Assembly: GCF_024171955.1 (NCBI RefSeq)
Contig: NZ_JAMTCS010000002.1
Span: 448,563 to 512,562 of the forward strand
Reading direction: 5' to 3'
Length of the DNA: 64,000 nucleotides
From: Promicromonospora thailandica
GTDB taxonomy: Bacteria; Actinomycetota; Actinomycetes; Actinomycetales; Cellulomonadaceae
The notes beneath the pieces are model-generated. The model was not told the DNA's origin. It saw only the letters and a program-made list of their open reading frames with translations, and did no database searches. The first letter of the stretch is position 1. Each line of letters begins with the position of its first letter. The translations under genes were made by a program, and so were the position numbers. Positions 7,787-15,521 of the stretch are shown here, piece after piece.

Positions 7787-8758
7787 ATGGAGCTGGCAAA
7801 CCTGAGCGTGCTGCTCGTCTGGGGCGCCGCGACCGCGCTGGCCGTCGCGCTGATCGCGTTCTCGATCGACCTGTCGCGCCTGTCGGGCGCCCGGGTCGAG
7901 GCGCGGGACGCGACGCGCGAGCGCGTGGCGGTGGCCGCCGGTGGGGTGGCCGACGCGCCGCGCGACGGCACGCCGGAGGACGGCGCGCCCGGGCCCGTGA
8001 ACCGCCGGTACGCCGGGGTCGGTATGTCGGTGACCTGGCTCGCGGCCGTGCTGCTGCTGGTCGCCATCGTGCTGCGGGGCATCGCCGCGGGCCGCACGCC
8101 CTGGGCCAACATGTACGAGTTCACGCTGGTGGGCGCGTTCGTGGCCGTCGCCGTGTTCGCGATCGTGAGCACCCGCCGCGACGTGCGGTTCCTCGGGGCC
8201 TTCGTGACCTTCCTGGGCACGCTGTTCCTCGTGACGGCGCAGACCCGGTTCTTCGTCGAGGCCACGGGCGTGCAGCCCGCGCTGCAGAAGTACTGGCTCG
8301 TGATCCACGTGGGCGTCGCCATCGTGGCCACCGGCATCTTCACGGTCGCGTTCGTCACCTCGGTGCTGCAGCTCCTGCGCGACGCCCGGGACAACGGCTC
8401 GCCGGTGCTCGGCAGCGCCCGGTGGGGCTGGCTCGACCACACCCCGGCGCCCGCCGCCCTGGAGTCGCTCTCGTTCCGGCTCAACGCCGTGGCGTTCGTG
8501 CTGTGGACGTTCACGATCATCGGCGGCGCCATCTGGGCCGAGGACGCCTGGGGCCGCTACTGGGGCTGGGACCCCAAGGAGGTCTGGAGCTTCATCGTGT
8601 GGGTGGTCTACGCGGCCTACCTGCACGCCCGGACCACGCGCGGCTGGTCGGGCACCCGGGCGGCCTGGTTCGTGGTCGCCGGCTACGCGTGCGTGCTGTT
8701 CAACTTCACGGGCGTCAACCTGATCTTCAACGGGAAGCACAGCTACTCGGGCCTGTGA
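7787..8758 (+). CDS. ccsB: Cytochrome c biogenesis protein CcsB (ResC)
   Basis: A 323-residue polytopic protein of the CcsA/CcsB family, which handles heme and attaches it to apocytochrome c together with ResB. The tryptophan-rich heme motif WGRYWGWDPKEVWSF is present near residue 260, followed by conserved histidines in AAYLHAR and GKHSYSGL. The start ATG follows the resB stop by 2 nt. A perfect 21-bp hairpin beginning 18 nt after the stop closes the unit. Confidence 0.93.
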   Translation: MELANLSVLLVWGAATALAVALIAFSIDLSRLSGARVEARDATRERVAVAAGGVADAPRDGTPEDGAPGPVNRRYAGVGMSVTWLAAVLLLVAIVLRGIAAGRTPWANMYEFTLVGAFVAVAVFAIVSTRRDVRFLGAFVTFLGTLFLVTAQTRFFVEATGVQPALQKYWLVIHVGVAIVATGIFTVAFVTSVLQLLRDARDNGSPVLGSARWGWLDHTPAPAALESLSFRLNAVAFVLWTFTIIGGAIWAEDAWGRYWGWDPKEVWSFIVWVVYAAYLHARTTRGWSGTRAAWFVVAGYACVLFNFTGVNLIFNGKHSYSGL

Positions 8759-8776
8759 CGCCCGGCCTCTTGCGAA

Positions 8777-8824
8777 AACGACCTCGGGTACCGAATCACG
8801 CCAGATTCGGTACCCGAGGTCGTT
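8777..8824. terminator. Long perfect hairpin after ccsB
   Basis: Arms 8777-8797 and 8804-8824 are perfectly complementary over 21 bp around a 6-nt loop. The left arm starts AACGACCTCGGG. It separates the convergent ccsB and the PLDc_N gene. It has no T-run, so the function is inferred from position. Confidence 0.7.
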
Positions 8825-8838
8825 CTCGAAGCGGACCC

Positions 8839-9213
8839 TCAGGGCTCCGGGTCGTCGTCCTGCGGGGCGCGGGTCTCGCGCTCCTGGCGGCGCTTCTCCT
8901 GCTCCAGGCGCCAGAGGAACTCGGGGTCGTCGTCCGGGGCGACCGGGCCGGACGGGCGGCGCGGTCCGGAGCCCGGGCGCGGGGGCCGCGGGCGGCTGCC
9001 GCCGGGACCGGAGGCGGGTCCCGCCCCCGACCGGCGCGCGGACACCCGCACCACGATCCAGGAGATGGCGCCGAGCAGGGGCAGCAGGACGATGAGCAGC
9101 ACCCAGAGCCAGCGGGGCAGCCCGCCGCGCTCGTCCTCCTCGGAGCCCCAGACGTCGACCAGGGCGTAGACGGCGAGTCCGACGACGGCCAGGATCAGAA
9201 GTACGCGTGGCAT
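8839..9213 (-). CDS. PLD nuclease N-terminal domain membrane protein
   Basis: A 124-residue protein with two membrane helices (LLILAVVGLAVYALVDVWG and WLWVLLIVLLPLLGAISWIVV) joined by a short polar loop, the PLDc_N arrangement. It is followed by a proline/arginine-rich cytoplasmic tail and a terminal stretch DPEFLWRLEQEKRRQER that may form a short coil. Proteins of this kind are common in actinobacteria and have no known enzymatic activity. The ATG at 9213 has a -10 box 6 nt upstream. Confidence 0.8.
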   Translation of the reverse strand: MPRVLLILAVVGLAVYALVDVWGSEEDERGGLPRWLWVLLIVLLPLLGAISWIVVRVSARRSGAGPASGPGGSRPRPPRPGSGPRRPSGPVAPDDDPEFLWRLEQEKRRQERETRAPQDDDPEP

Positions 9214-9219
9214 AGCCCC

Positions 9220-9225
9220 AGCCTA
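9220..9225 (-). promoter_or_regulatory. -10 box, leaderless promoter of the PLDc_N gene
   Basis: TAGGCT on the minus strand is followed by 6 nt and the ATG at 9213. Confidence 0.6.
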
Positions 9226-9296
9226 CGGCGGGTCGGCCCCTCCCGGTCAGCCTTCGGCGTGACCTTCGCCGCGTTCCCACGGGTCCTTCGCGGTCC

Positions 9297-9344
9297 GGTG
9301 CGATGTCCTGTGCGATGTCTGGTGTGAGGTCTGGTGTGATCCAG
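9297..9344 (+). repeat. Degenerate 12-bp tandem repeat, four units
   Basis: Units GGTGCGATGTCC, TGTGCGATGTCT, GGTGTGAGGTCT and GGTGTGATCCAG follow each other without gaps in the region before the DUF4229 gene, ending 8 bp before its -10 box. Confidence 0.75.
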
Positions 9345-9352
9345 GCCCGGCC

Positions 9353-9358
9353 TACCAT
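9353..9358 (+). promoter_or_regulatory. -10 box, leaderless promoter of the DUF4229 gene
   Basis: TACCAT is followed by 6 nt and the GTG at 9365. Confidence 0.6.
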
Positions 9359-9364
9359 GGACGG

Positions 9365-9643
9365 GTGCCCCTCGTGATCTACACCCTGCTCCGTCTCGCG
9401 CTCTTCGGCGCGGCCCTCGGCGTGCTGTACCTGGCCGGGCTGCGGGGCTGGCTGCTGCCGGTCGTCGCGGTGGTGGTCGCGCTGACGCTCTCCTACCTGA
9501 CGCTCACCCGGCCGCGCGACGCCGCGACCCGGTGGATGGCGGAGCGCGCCGAGCGCCGGGCCGCCGAGCGCGCCGCGCGGGTCGACGTCGACGCCGCCCA
9601 CGAGGACGCGCGCCTGGACGAGGAGCTTCGCAGCGACCGCTGA
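9365..9643 (+). CDS. DUF4229 domain membrane protein
   Basis: A 92-residue protein with two N-terminal membrane helices (YTLLRLALFGAALGVLYLAG and LLPVVAVVVALTLSYLTL), then a charged Arg/Glu/Ala-rich cytoplasmic tail likely to be helical. This matches the DUF4229 family, frequently found beside menaquinone genes in actinobacteria (recalled, not checked). Function is unknown. The GTG start is supported by the -10 box at 9353-9358. Confidence 0.8.
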   Translation: MPLVIYTLLRLALFGAALGVLYLAGLRGWLLPVVAVVVALTLSYLTLTRPRDAATRWMAERAERRAAERAARVDVDAAHEDARLDEELRSDR

Positions 9644-9714
9644 CGGGCCGAGATCGCCCGCTCCGGCGCGGGTGACATCGCGTGCCGTCGACCGGCGGGT
9701 GCCCGGGAGCCACC

Positions 9715-9720
9715 TAAACT
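9715..9720 (+). promoter_or_regulatory. -10 box, leaderless promoter of rsbQ-rsbP
   Basis: TAAACT is followed by 6 nt and the ATG at 9727. Confidence 0.6.
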
Positions 9721-9726
9721 GGCGCC

Positions 9727-10530
9727 ATGACCGTCGCCACCACCCGCCACAGCGTCAGGATCACGGGCGCTCCGGAGGGCTCCCCCGCGATGGTGTTCGC
9801 TCATGGATTCGGCTGTGACCAGTCCATGTGGCGCTTCGTCGCCCCCGCCTTCGAGGCCGACCACCGCGTGGTCACGTTCGACCACGTGGGTGCCGGCGGC
9901 TCGGACCTCGCCGCGTACGACCCCGACCGGCACTCGTCCCTCGAGGGGTATGCGGCCGACGTCGTCGACCTGCTGGACGAGCTCGCGCTCGGGCCGGTCG
10001 TCTTCGTGGGGCACTCCGTGAGCGCGATGATCGGCCTGCTCGCCGCGGGCCGCCGTCCGGAGCTCTTCGACCGGCTCGTGCTGGTGGGCCCCAGCCCCCG
10101 CTACATCGACGACGAGGACTACCGCGGAGGGTTCGCCGCGGACGAGATCGACGAGCTGCTGGAGACCATGGACTCCAACTACCTCGGGTGGTCGGAGTTC
10201 ATCGCCCCGGTGATCATGGGCAACCCCGACCGGCCGCAGCTCGGCGAGGAGCTGACGAACGCGTTCTGCCGCACCGACCCGGCGATCGCCAAGCGCTTCG
10301 CCCGCACGACGTTCCTCTCCGACAACCGCGCCGACCTCGCCGCCGTGCGGACGCCGAGCCTCGTGGTCCAGTGCCGGGAGGACGCGATCGCACCCGTCGA
10401 GGTGGGCCGCTACGTGCACGAGCACCTCCCCGGCAGCGCGTTCACGCTCATCGACGCGGTCGGCCACTGCCCCAACCTCAGCGCGCCCGACGCCCTGACC
10501 GCCGCGATCCGCGAGTACCTCTCCCCTTGA
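9727..10530 (+). CDS. rsbQ: RsbQ-like alpha/beta hydrolase
   Basis: A 267-residue alpha/beta hydrolase that resembles Bacillus subtilis RsbQ closely, including the HGFGCDQSMW oxyanion region. The nucleophile is Ser97 in GHSVSA, with Asp219 (CREDAIAP) and His247 (GHCPNLS) completing the triad; as I recall, the Bacillus triad has almost the same numbering. RsbQ is needed for the phosphatase RsbP to signal energy stress to the sigma-B pathway. Here the next gene encodes a PP2C phosphatase and the TGA of this gene overlaps its TTG start, matching the rsbQ-rsbP arrangement. A plain metabolic hydrolase cannot be excluded. Confidence 0.85.
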   Translation: MTVATTRHSVRITGAPEGSPAMVFAHGFGCDQSMWRFVAPAFEADHRVVTFDHVGAGGSDLAAYDPDRHSSLEGYAADVVDLLDELALGPVVFVGHSVSAMIGLLAAGRRPELFDRLVLVGPSPRYIDDEDYRGGFAADEIDELLETMDSNYLGWSEFIAPVIMGNPDRPQLGEELTNAFCRTDPAIAKRFARTTFLSDNRADLAAVRTPSLVVQCREDAIAPVEVGRYVHEHLPGSAFTLIDAVGHCPNLSAPDALTAAIREYLSP

Positions 10531-12152
10531 CGCCCCCCGGTCGCGCCCGCTCGTGGGACTCCGCACCCGTCGCGCTCCTCCGGCTCGACGGCGCGGGCGC
10601 GATCCTGGACGCCAACGCGACCTTCCGGCGCTGGCTCGGCGACCGTCCCGCGCACGACCTGCGCGGCACCCGGCTGAGCGCGCTGCTGTCCGTGGGCGGC
10701 CGCATCTACTGGGAGACCCACCTGGTGCCGCTGCTCCGGCTGCAGGGCCGGGTCGAGGAGATCGCGGTCGAGCTGCGCGCGGGCGGCGCACCCCGGCGCG
10801 TCCTCCTGTCCGCGGAGATGCACGACGGCGCCGGGACGGACGACGGCGCCGGCTCCGTCATCAGCGTCGCGCTCTTCGAGGCCCGGGAACGGTCGCGGTT
10901 CGAGCGTGAGCTGGTCGCGGCCCGTGCGGAGGCCGAACGGTCGGCGACGAGCGTCCGCACCCTCCTGACCACCACCACCGCCCTCGCCCGGGCCGCGGGC
11001 GTCGAGGGCGTCTGTGACGCGCTGGTCCACGCCGCGGTCGGCGAGTTCCGCGCGGAGTCCGCGTGGGTGTGGCTCGTCGACGGCGCCTGTGCCCCCACCC
11101 TGCGGGCGTGGTCGGGCCATGGTCCGCAGTCCGAGGAGTCGGCCGCGGCGCTGCGGGCGGCGACGGGTGTCGCGCGTCGCGGGAGGTCCGCGGCGGACGA
11201 CATCACGGTGATGTCCGACGGCCATCTGGTGGTCCCGCTGCGTGGCGCGGACACCCTGCACGGCGTGCTGGTGCTCGTGCCGCGGGCGCACGCCGGGGAC
11301 GACGCGCTGGACCGGGGCGCCCTGGCCGCCACCGGCCAGCAGGGCGGGGTCGCGCTCGACCGCGCGGTGCTGCACGAGCAGAGCGTGTCGGTGGCGCACG
11401 AGCTGCAGCGCGCCATGCTCACCGAGAACCTGCCTCAGACCGAGCGCGCGCGCATCACCACCGACTACCGGCCCGCGGAGCGCACGCTCCAGGTGGGCGG
11501 CGACTGGTACGACGCGTTCTGGGTGGACGACGACACCCTGGCGCTCACGGTCGGCGACATCGTCGGTCACGGCCTCCGGTCGGCCACGGCGATGGGGCAG
11601 CTGCGGACGGTGGTGCGCAGCCACGCCGAGAGCGGCGTCGGGCCCGCCGAGGTGCTCCGGCGCGTGGACCGGTTCGTGCGGCGGCACGGGGTGGGCTTCG
11701 GGTCGACGCTGGTCTACGCCGAGCTGGACGTGACGGCGGGGCGGCTCGCCTTCGCGTGCGCGGGTCATCCGCCGCCGCTGCTCACCCGGCGCGACGGGGA
11801 GGCCGAGTTCCTGTGGCAGGGCCGGTGGATGCCCCTGGGCGTGGCCGCCGCGCCGGTGCGCCCGCCCGAGGCCGTCGTGGCGGACCGCTCGGGGCGGCAC
11901 GCCACCGACCCCGGGGCCCCCGCTCCCGGCGCCGGCGCCGTCGAGCTGCGTGCCGGCGACGTGCTGTGGCTCTACACCGACGGGATGGTCGAGCGGCACG
12001 ACCGCGGCCTGCTCACGGGCCTGGAGGAGCTCGCGCGCGCGGCGGCCGCCGCGCCGGGCGTGGCGACGGGCGAGCTCGTCTCGTCGCTGCTCGGCGGCGA
12101 GCTCAACGAGTACGACGACGCGTGCGTGCTCCGGCTCGAGTGGGACGGCTGA
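10527..12152 (+). CDS. rsbP: RsbP-like PP2C phosphatase with PAS and GAF domains
   Basis: A 541-residue SpoIIE-type serine phosphatase. An N-terminal PAS-like domain covers about residues 5-110 (LLRLDGAGAILDANATF), a short coil follows, then a GAF-like domain (about 150-290) and the PP2C catalytic domain (about 300-541). The catalytic domain shows GGDWYDAFW, VGDIVGHGL and LYTDGMVERHD, with metal-binding aspartates. The start is TTG at 10527 in a TTGA overlap with rsbQ; no ATG or GTG fits the PAS domain start. The likely role is dephosphorylation of an anti-sigma-factor antagonist; no such partner lies in the window. The GAF domain makes it larger than Bacillus RsbP. Confidence 0.85.
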   Translation: MTPPGRARSWDSAPVALLRLDGAGAILDANATFRRWLGDRPAHDLRGTRLSALLSVGGRIYWETHLVPLLRLQGRVEEIAVELRAGGAPRRVLLSAEMHDGAGTDDGAGSVISVALFEARERSRFERELVAARAEAERSATSVRTLLTTTTALARAAGVEGVCDALVHAAVGEFRAESAWVWLVDGACAPTLRAWSGHGPQSEESAAALRAATGVARRGRSAADDITVMSDGHLVVPLRGADTLHGVLVLVPRAHAGDDALDRGALAATGQQGGVALDRAVLHEQSVSVAHELQRAMLTENLPQTERARITTDYRPAERTLQVGGDWYDAFWVDDDTLALTVGDIVGHGLRSATAMGQLRTVVRSHAESGVGPAEVLRRVDRFVRRHGVGFGSTLVYAELDVTAGRLAFACAGHPPPLLTRRDGEAEFLWQGRWMPLGVAAAPVRPPEAVVADRSGRHATDPGAPAPGAGAVELRAGDVLWLYTDGMVERHDRGLLTGLEELARAAAAAPGVATGELVSSLLGGELNEYDDACVLRLEWDG

Positions 12153-12165
12153 GCCGCCGCGGCGA

Positions 12166-13035
12166 TCAGGCCGTCAGGCCGAACCAGAGCAGCAGGCCGT
12201 AGCCGAGCTCGTACAGGCCGGTGCCGGCCAGCACGGGGACGAGCAGCTTGCCGCGCGCCCCGGCGAGCACCGGGATCGACAGCAGCGTCGCGGGGCCGAT
12301 CAGGAGCAGCACCACGAGCGACCACGGCGCCCAGAAGGCGCACACGGCGGCCAGCAGCACCGGCACCCAGATCATCGCGATGTATGCCCGCCGTGCGCGG
12401 TGGTCGCCGAGCCGCACGGCCAGGGTGCGCTTGCCGGACAGGACGTCGGTGGGGATGTCGCGCAGGTTGTTCACCATGAGCAGCGCGCACGCGATGAGCC
12501 CCACGCCCACGGCGCCGAGCACGGCCGGCCACGTGATGGTGCCGGCCTGCGTGTAGGTGGTGCCGAGCACCGCGACCAGGCCGAAGAACACGAACACCGC
12601 GACCTCGCCGAGCCCGCGGTACCCGTACGGCGTGCGGCCGCCCGTGTAGTACCAGGCGGCGACCACGCACACCGCGCCGACGGCGAGCAGCCACCAGTGG
12701 CCCGTCACCGCGCACAGCGCCAGGCCCAGCACGGCCGCGACGCCGAAGGCCGCGAACGCCGCGCGCCTCACCGCGCCCGGGGCGGCCGCACCGGAGGCCG
12801 TCAGACGCATCGGCCCCACCCGGTCCAGGTCGGTGCCGCGCACCCCGTCGGAGTAGTCGTTGGCGTAGTTGACGCCGACCTGCAGCGCCAGCGCCACGCC
12901 CAGGGCGAGCAGGGCGGGCAGCCAGGCGGAGGCGTCGATCTGGGCCGCCGCGCCGGTGCCCACCATGACCGGGGCCGCCGCCGCCGGCAGCGTGCGGGGC
13001 CGCGCCCCGGAGATCCACTCGGCGGCAGTCGCCAT
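12166..13035 (-). CDS. menA: 1,4-dihydroxy-2-naphthoate polyprenyltransferase MenA
   Basis: A 289-residue UbiA-family membrane prenyltransferase that joins the polyprenyl chain to dihydroxynaphthoate to give demethylmenaquinone. The first aspartate-rich motif is NYANDYSDG at residues 57-64 and the second is NNLRDIPTD near residue 190. About eight or nine hydrophobic helices are visible. The ATG at 13035 has AAGGA upstream. Its stop is 13 bp from the convergent rsbP stop, and menE lies upstream on the same strand. The polyprenyl donor probably comes from the synthase at 45356. Confidence 0.93.
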   Translation of the reverse strand: MATAAEWISGARPRTLPAAAAPVMVGTGAAAQIDASAWLPALLALGVALALQVGVNYANDYSDGVRGTDLDRVGPMRLTASGAAAPGAVRRAAFAAFGVAAVLGLALCAVTGHWWLLAVGAVCVVAAWYYTGGRTPYGYRGLGEVAVFVFFGLVAVLGTTYTQAGTITWPAVLGAVGVGLIACALLMVNNLRDIPTDVLSGKRTLAVRLGDHRARRAYIAMIWVPVLLAAVCAFWAPWSLVVLLLIGPATLLSIPVLAGARGKLLVPVLAGTGLYELGYGLLLWFGLTA

Positions 13036-13099
13036 CAGCGTGTCCTTCGTTCGTGAGGGGTGTTCGTGGGGAGGGTGGGTTCCTGGCGGAGGAACGAAG

Positions 13100-14308
13100 T
13101 CATGGTCGCACGGGTTCCCGCTCGGCCCGGACGACGGCGTCCCGCACCGCCCGGCGGTCGATCTTGCCCGGCCCGCGCGCGGGCAGGGACGTGGTGACGT
13201 AGACGCGGCGCGGCGCTGCGGCGGCCCCGAGGCGTTGCCCGACGGCGGCGCGGAGCCCGGCCAGCAGACCGTCGTCGCGGCGGAGGCCGTCGTCCCCGGT
13301 CTCGTGTCCCGTCCCGCGTGTGACGACGGCGACCACCGCCTGGCCCCACTCGGGGTCGGGCACGCCGACGACGCACACCTCGCCCGGCGTGCCGACCTCG
13401 GCCAGGTGCTCCGCGACCGCCGCCTCGACGGCCGCCGGGGCGACGTTCACGCCGCCGGTGACCACGACGTCGTCGGCCCGGCCGAGCACGGTGAGCCGGA
13501 CGCCGTCGAGGCGGCCCAGGTCGGAGGTACGGAACCAGCGGGTGCCGTCGGGGTCGGTGCGGAACGCCGCGGCGGTCGCGTCGGGGTCGCCCACGTAGCC
13601 CTCGGCGAGCATCGGGCCGGAGAGCTCGATGACGCCGGCGTCGGTCAGGCGCACGCGGACGCCCGGGAGCGGGACGCCGTCGTACACGCAGCCGCCGCTG
13701 GTCTCGGACATGCCGTAGGTGGTGACCGCCCGGACGCCCGCGGCGCGGGCCCGGGCCAGGAGCGGGGCGGGCGTGGCGGCGCCGCCGACGAGCACGGCGT
13801 CGAACCGGGCGAGGGCGGCGAGGCCCGCGGGGGCGCCGTCGTCGGCCGCGTCGACGAGCCGGTGCAGCTGGGTGGGCACGACCGACACGTAGGCCCGGGT
13901 GCCTGCCGTGCCGCGCGCGAGGAAGTCCTCGGCCAGCTCCGCGAAGCCGCCGGCGGTGAACCGGTCGGTCGTGCCCGTGCGGACCTCGGTCCCCGCGACG
14001 ACGGACCGGGTGATCACCTGGACGCCGGCCACGTGGGTGGGCGGCAGCACGAGGAGCCAGCGTCCGGGGCCGCCGAGGCGCTCGTGCGTGGCCTGCGCGG
14101 ACGCGCGCAGGGCGGCGGCGCTCAGGGCGACCTCGCGGGGGTTTCCCGTGGAACCGGAGGTGCGCAGCACCAGTGCGGTGCCGGAGGGCAGGGGGCCGTC
14201 GCCGGTGCGGGGCTGCGGCGCGAAGGCGGGGCCGCCGTCGAGGGCGGCGCGCACGGCGTCGATCACGGCCGGGAACGCGGCGGCGGCCGCCGGGTGGTTC
14301 GTGGGCAC
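13100..14308 (-). CDS. menE: o-succinylbenzoate-CoA ligase MenE (AMP-binding)
   Basis: A 402-residue acyl-CoA synthetase. The P-loop LRTSGSTGNPREV is near residue 50, the adenylate motif TTYGMSETSGG near residue 200, the hinge GRADDVVVTGG near residue 290, and the catalytic lysine in GPGKIDRRA near the C-terminus. The protein is shorter than typical ligases because it begins just before the P-loop, as many actinobacterial MenE proteins do. With menA, menB, menC and menD nearby, activation of o-succinylbenzoate is the expected reaction. The GTG at 14308 is preceded by a -10 box at 6 nt. Confidence 0.88.
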   Translation of the reverse strand: MPTNHPAAAAAFPAVIDAVRAALDGGPAFAPQPRTGDGPLPSGTALVLRTSGSTGNPREVALSAAALRASAQATHERLGGPGRWLLVLPPTHVAGVQVITRSVVAGTEVRTGTTDRFTAGGFAELAEDFLARGTAGTRAYVSVVPTQLHRLVDAADDGAPAGLAALARFDAVLVGGAATPAPLLARARAAGVRAVTTYGMSETSGGCVYDGVPLPGVRVRLTDAGVIELSGPMLAEGYVGDPDATAAAFRTDPDGTRWFRTSDLGRLDGVRLTVLGRADDVVVTGGVNVAPAAVEAAVAEHLAEVGTPGEVCVVGVPDPEWGQAVVAVVTRGTGHETGDDGLRRDDGLLAGLRAAVGQRLGAAAAPRRVYVTTSLPARGPGKIDRRAVRDAVVRAEREPVRP

Positions 14309-14314
14309 GTCACG

Positions 14315-14320
14315 AGCGTA
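14315..14320 (-). promoter_or_regulatory. -10 box, leaderless promoter of menE
   Basis: TACGCT on the minus strand is followed by 6 nt and the GTG at 14308. Confidence 0.55.
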
Positions 14321-14354
14321 AGCGTGCCGCGGGGGCGCGGGACGCGGTCGTGGG

Positions 14355-14360
14355 TAAGGT
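14355..14360 (+). promoter_or_regulatory. -10 box of the DUF3048 gene
   Basis: TAAGGT lies 53 bp before the ATG at 14414. This unit has a leader with GGAGGAGGG, unlike its leaderless neighbours. Confidence 0.4.
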
Positions 14361-14413
14361 GTGCGCCACGTCCCAGGGTGCGCCTGGGCGCGGACTGCCG
14401 CGGAGGAGGGTCG

Positions 14414-15511
14414 ATGACGATCCGCTGGACTGCGCGCCGCGCCGCGCGGGGTGCCGGTGCCGCGCTCGTGGCGGTGCTGGCGGCCGGGCTCGTGCTCACG
14501 GGGTGCGGTGCGGGTGCTCCTCCGGAGCCGCTGCCGACGCCCACCGCGACCGTCCAGGCCCCGGTGCGCGGCGACCGGCACCGGCCGCCGAAGCCGGACG
14601 TGCCCCTGGTCTGGCCGCTCACCGGCGTGCGGACCGAGAAGGTCGCGGACCGGCCGGCGGTCTCGGTGAAGATCGAGAACTCGGTGGAGGCCCGGCCGCA
14701 GCGCGGGCTGGCGGAGGCGGACATCGTCTGGGAAGAGGTGGTCGAGGGTGGCATCACCCGGTTCGTGGCCACCTACCACTCGACGCTGCCGGACGTCGTG
14801 GAGCCCGTCCGCTCGGTGCGGCCCATGGACGCGGCGATCGTGGCGCCGCTGGACGGCGTCCTGGCCTTCTCGGGTGGCCAGGGGCCGTTCATCGCGGCGG
14901 TCCAGCGGTACGGCACGCAGACCCTCAGCAACGACGACGGCGACCCGGGCTTCGCCCGCGACCCGGGGCGGCCGGCGCCGCACAACGTGCTCGGCGACGT
15001 GGCGACGTTCGCGGCCCGGGCCGACGGCGGTCGCACCAGCCCGCCGCCCGCCCAGTTCCGGTACGCCCGCAAGCCCGGGCAGGGCACCGCGCCCCGGGCG
15101 GGCAGCCCCGCGCCGGCGGTGGACGTGCGGCTGTCCCGGGCGCAGCGCACCGTGTGGACCTGGGACGCGCACAGCAGGCGCTACCTGCGCAGCGAGGGCG
15201 GTGTGCCGTCGGTGACCGCGGGCGGACGGCGGCACTCGGCGCGCAACGTCGTGATCCTCTCCACGGAGGTGTTCAACACGAACTTCGTGGACCCGGCCGG
15301 CGCGCCCGTGCCCGAGCACCGCCTGGCCGGGAGCGGCGGCATCGGCACCCTGGTCTCCATGGGACACAGCATCACCGTGCGCTGGTCCAAGAAGGACCAC
15401 AGGTCACCCATCGTGCTGCGCACCCGCAACGGCAAGGAGGCGCAGCTCGACCCGGGGAACACGTGGATCGAGCTGGTCCCGGCGGGCACGGGCACGTGGA
15501 CTCCGCGGTGA
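14414..15511 (+). CDS. DUF3048 domain lipoprotein (YerB-like)
   Basis: A 365-residue putative lipoprotein. The signal peptide ends in LTGC, giving a lipidated cysteine near residue 34. Two DUF3048 blocks follow: the first with RPAVSVKIENSVEARPQ and VRSVRPMD, the second with TNFVDPAG and GKEAQLDPGNTWIELVP. The family is found in Firmicutes and actinobacteria, and its biochemical role is unknown to me. The ATG at 14414 is well supported by GGAGGAGGG. It sits between divergent menE and convergent menB, ending 10 bp from the menB stop. No link to quinone synthesis is evident. Confidence 0.88.
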   Translation: MTIRWTARRAARGAGAALVAVLAAGLVLTGCGAGAPPEPLPTPTATVQAPVRGDRHRPPKPDVPLVWPLTGVRTEKVADRPAVSVKIENSVEARPQRGLAEADIVWEEVVEGGITRFVATYHSTLPDVVEPVRSVRPMDAAIVAPLDGVLAFSGGQGPFIAAVQRYGTQTLSNDDGDPGFARDPGRPAPHNVLGDVATFAARADGGRTSPPPAQFRYARKPGQGTAPRAGSPAPAVDVRLSRAQRTVWTWDAHSRRYLRSEGGVPSVTAGGRRHSARNVVILSTEVFNTNFVDPAGAPVPEHRLAGSGGIGTLVSMGHSITVRWSKKDHRSPIVLRTRNGKEAQLDPGNTWIELVPAGTGTWTPR

Positions 15512-15521
15512 GCGGGCCTGC

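Noticed and set aside
9297..9344. CRISPR array
   Set aside because: Units are 12 bp, contiguous and degenerate, with no spacers and no cas genes nearby.
9727..10530. MenH (SHCHC synthase) because of the alpha/beta fold and nearby men genes
   Set aside because: Sequence features and the adjacent PP2C phosphatase fit RsbQ much better.
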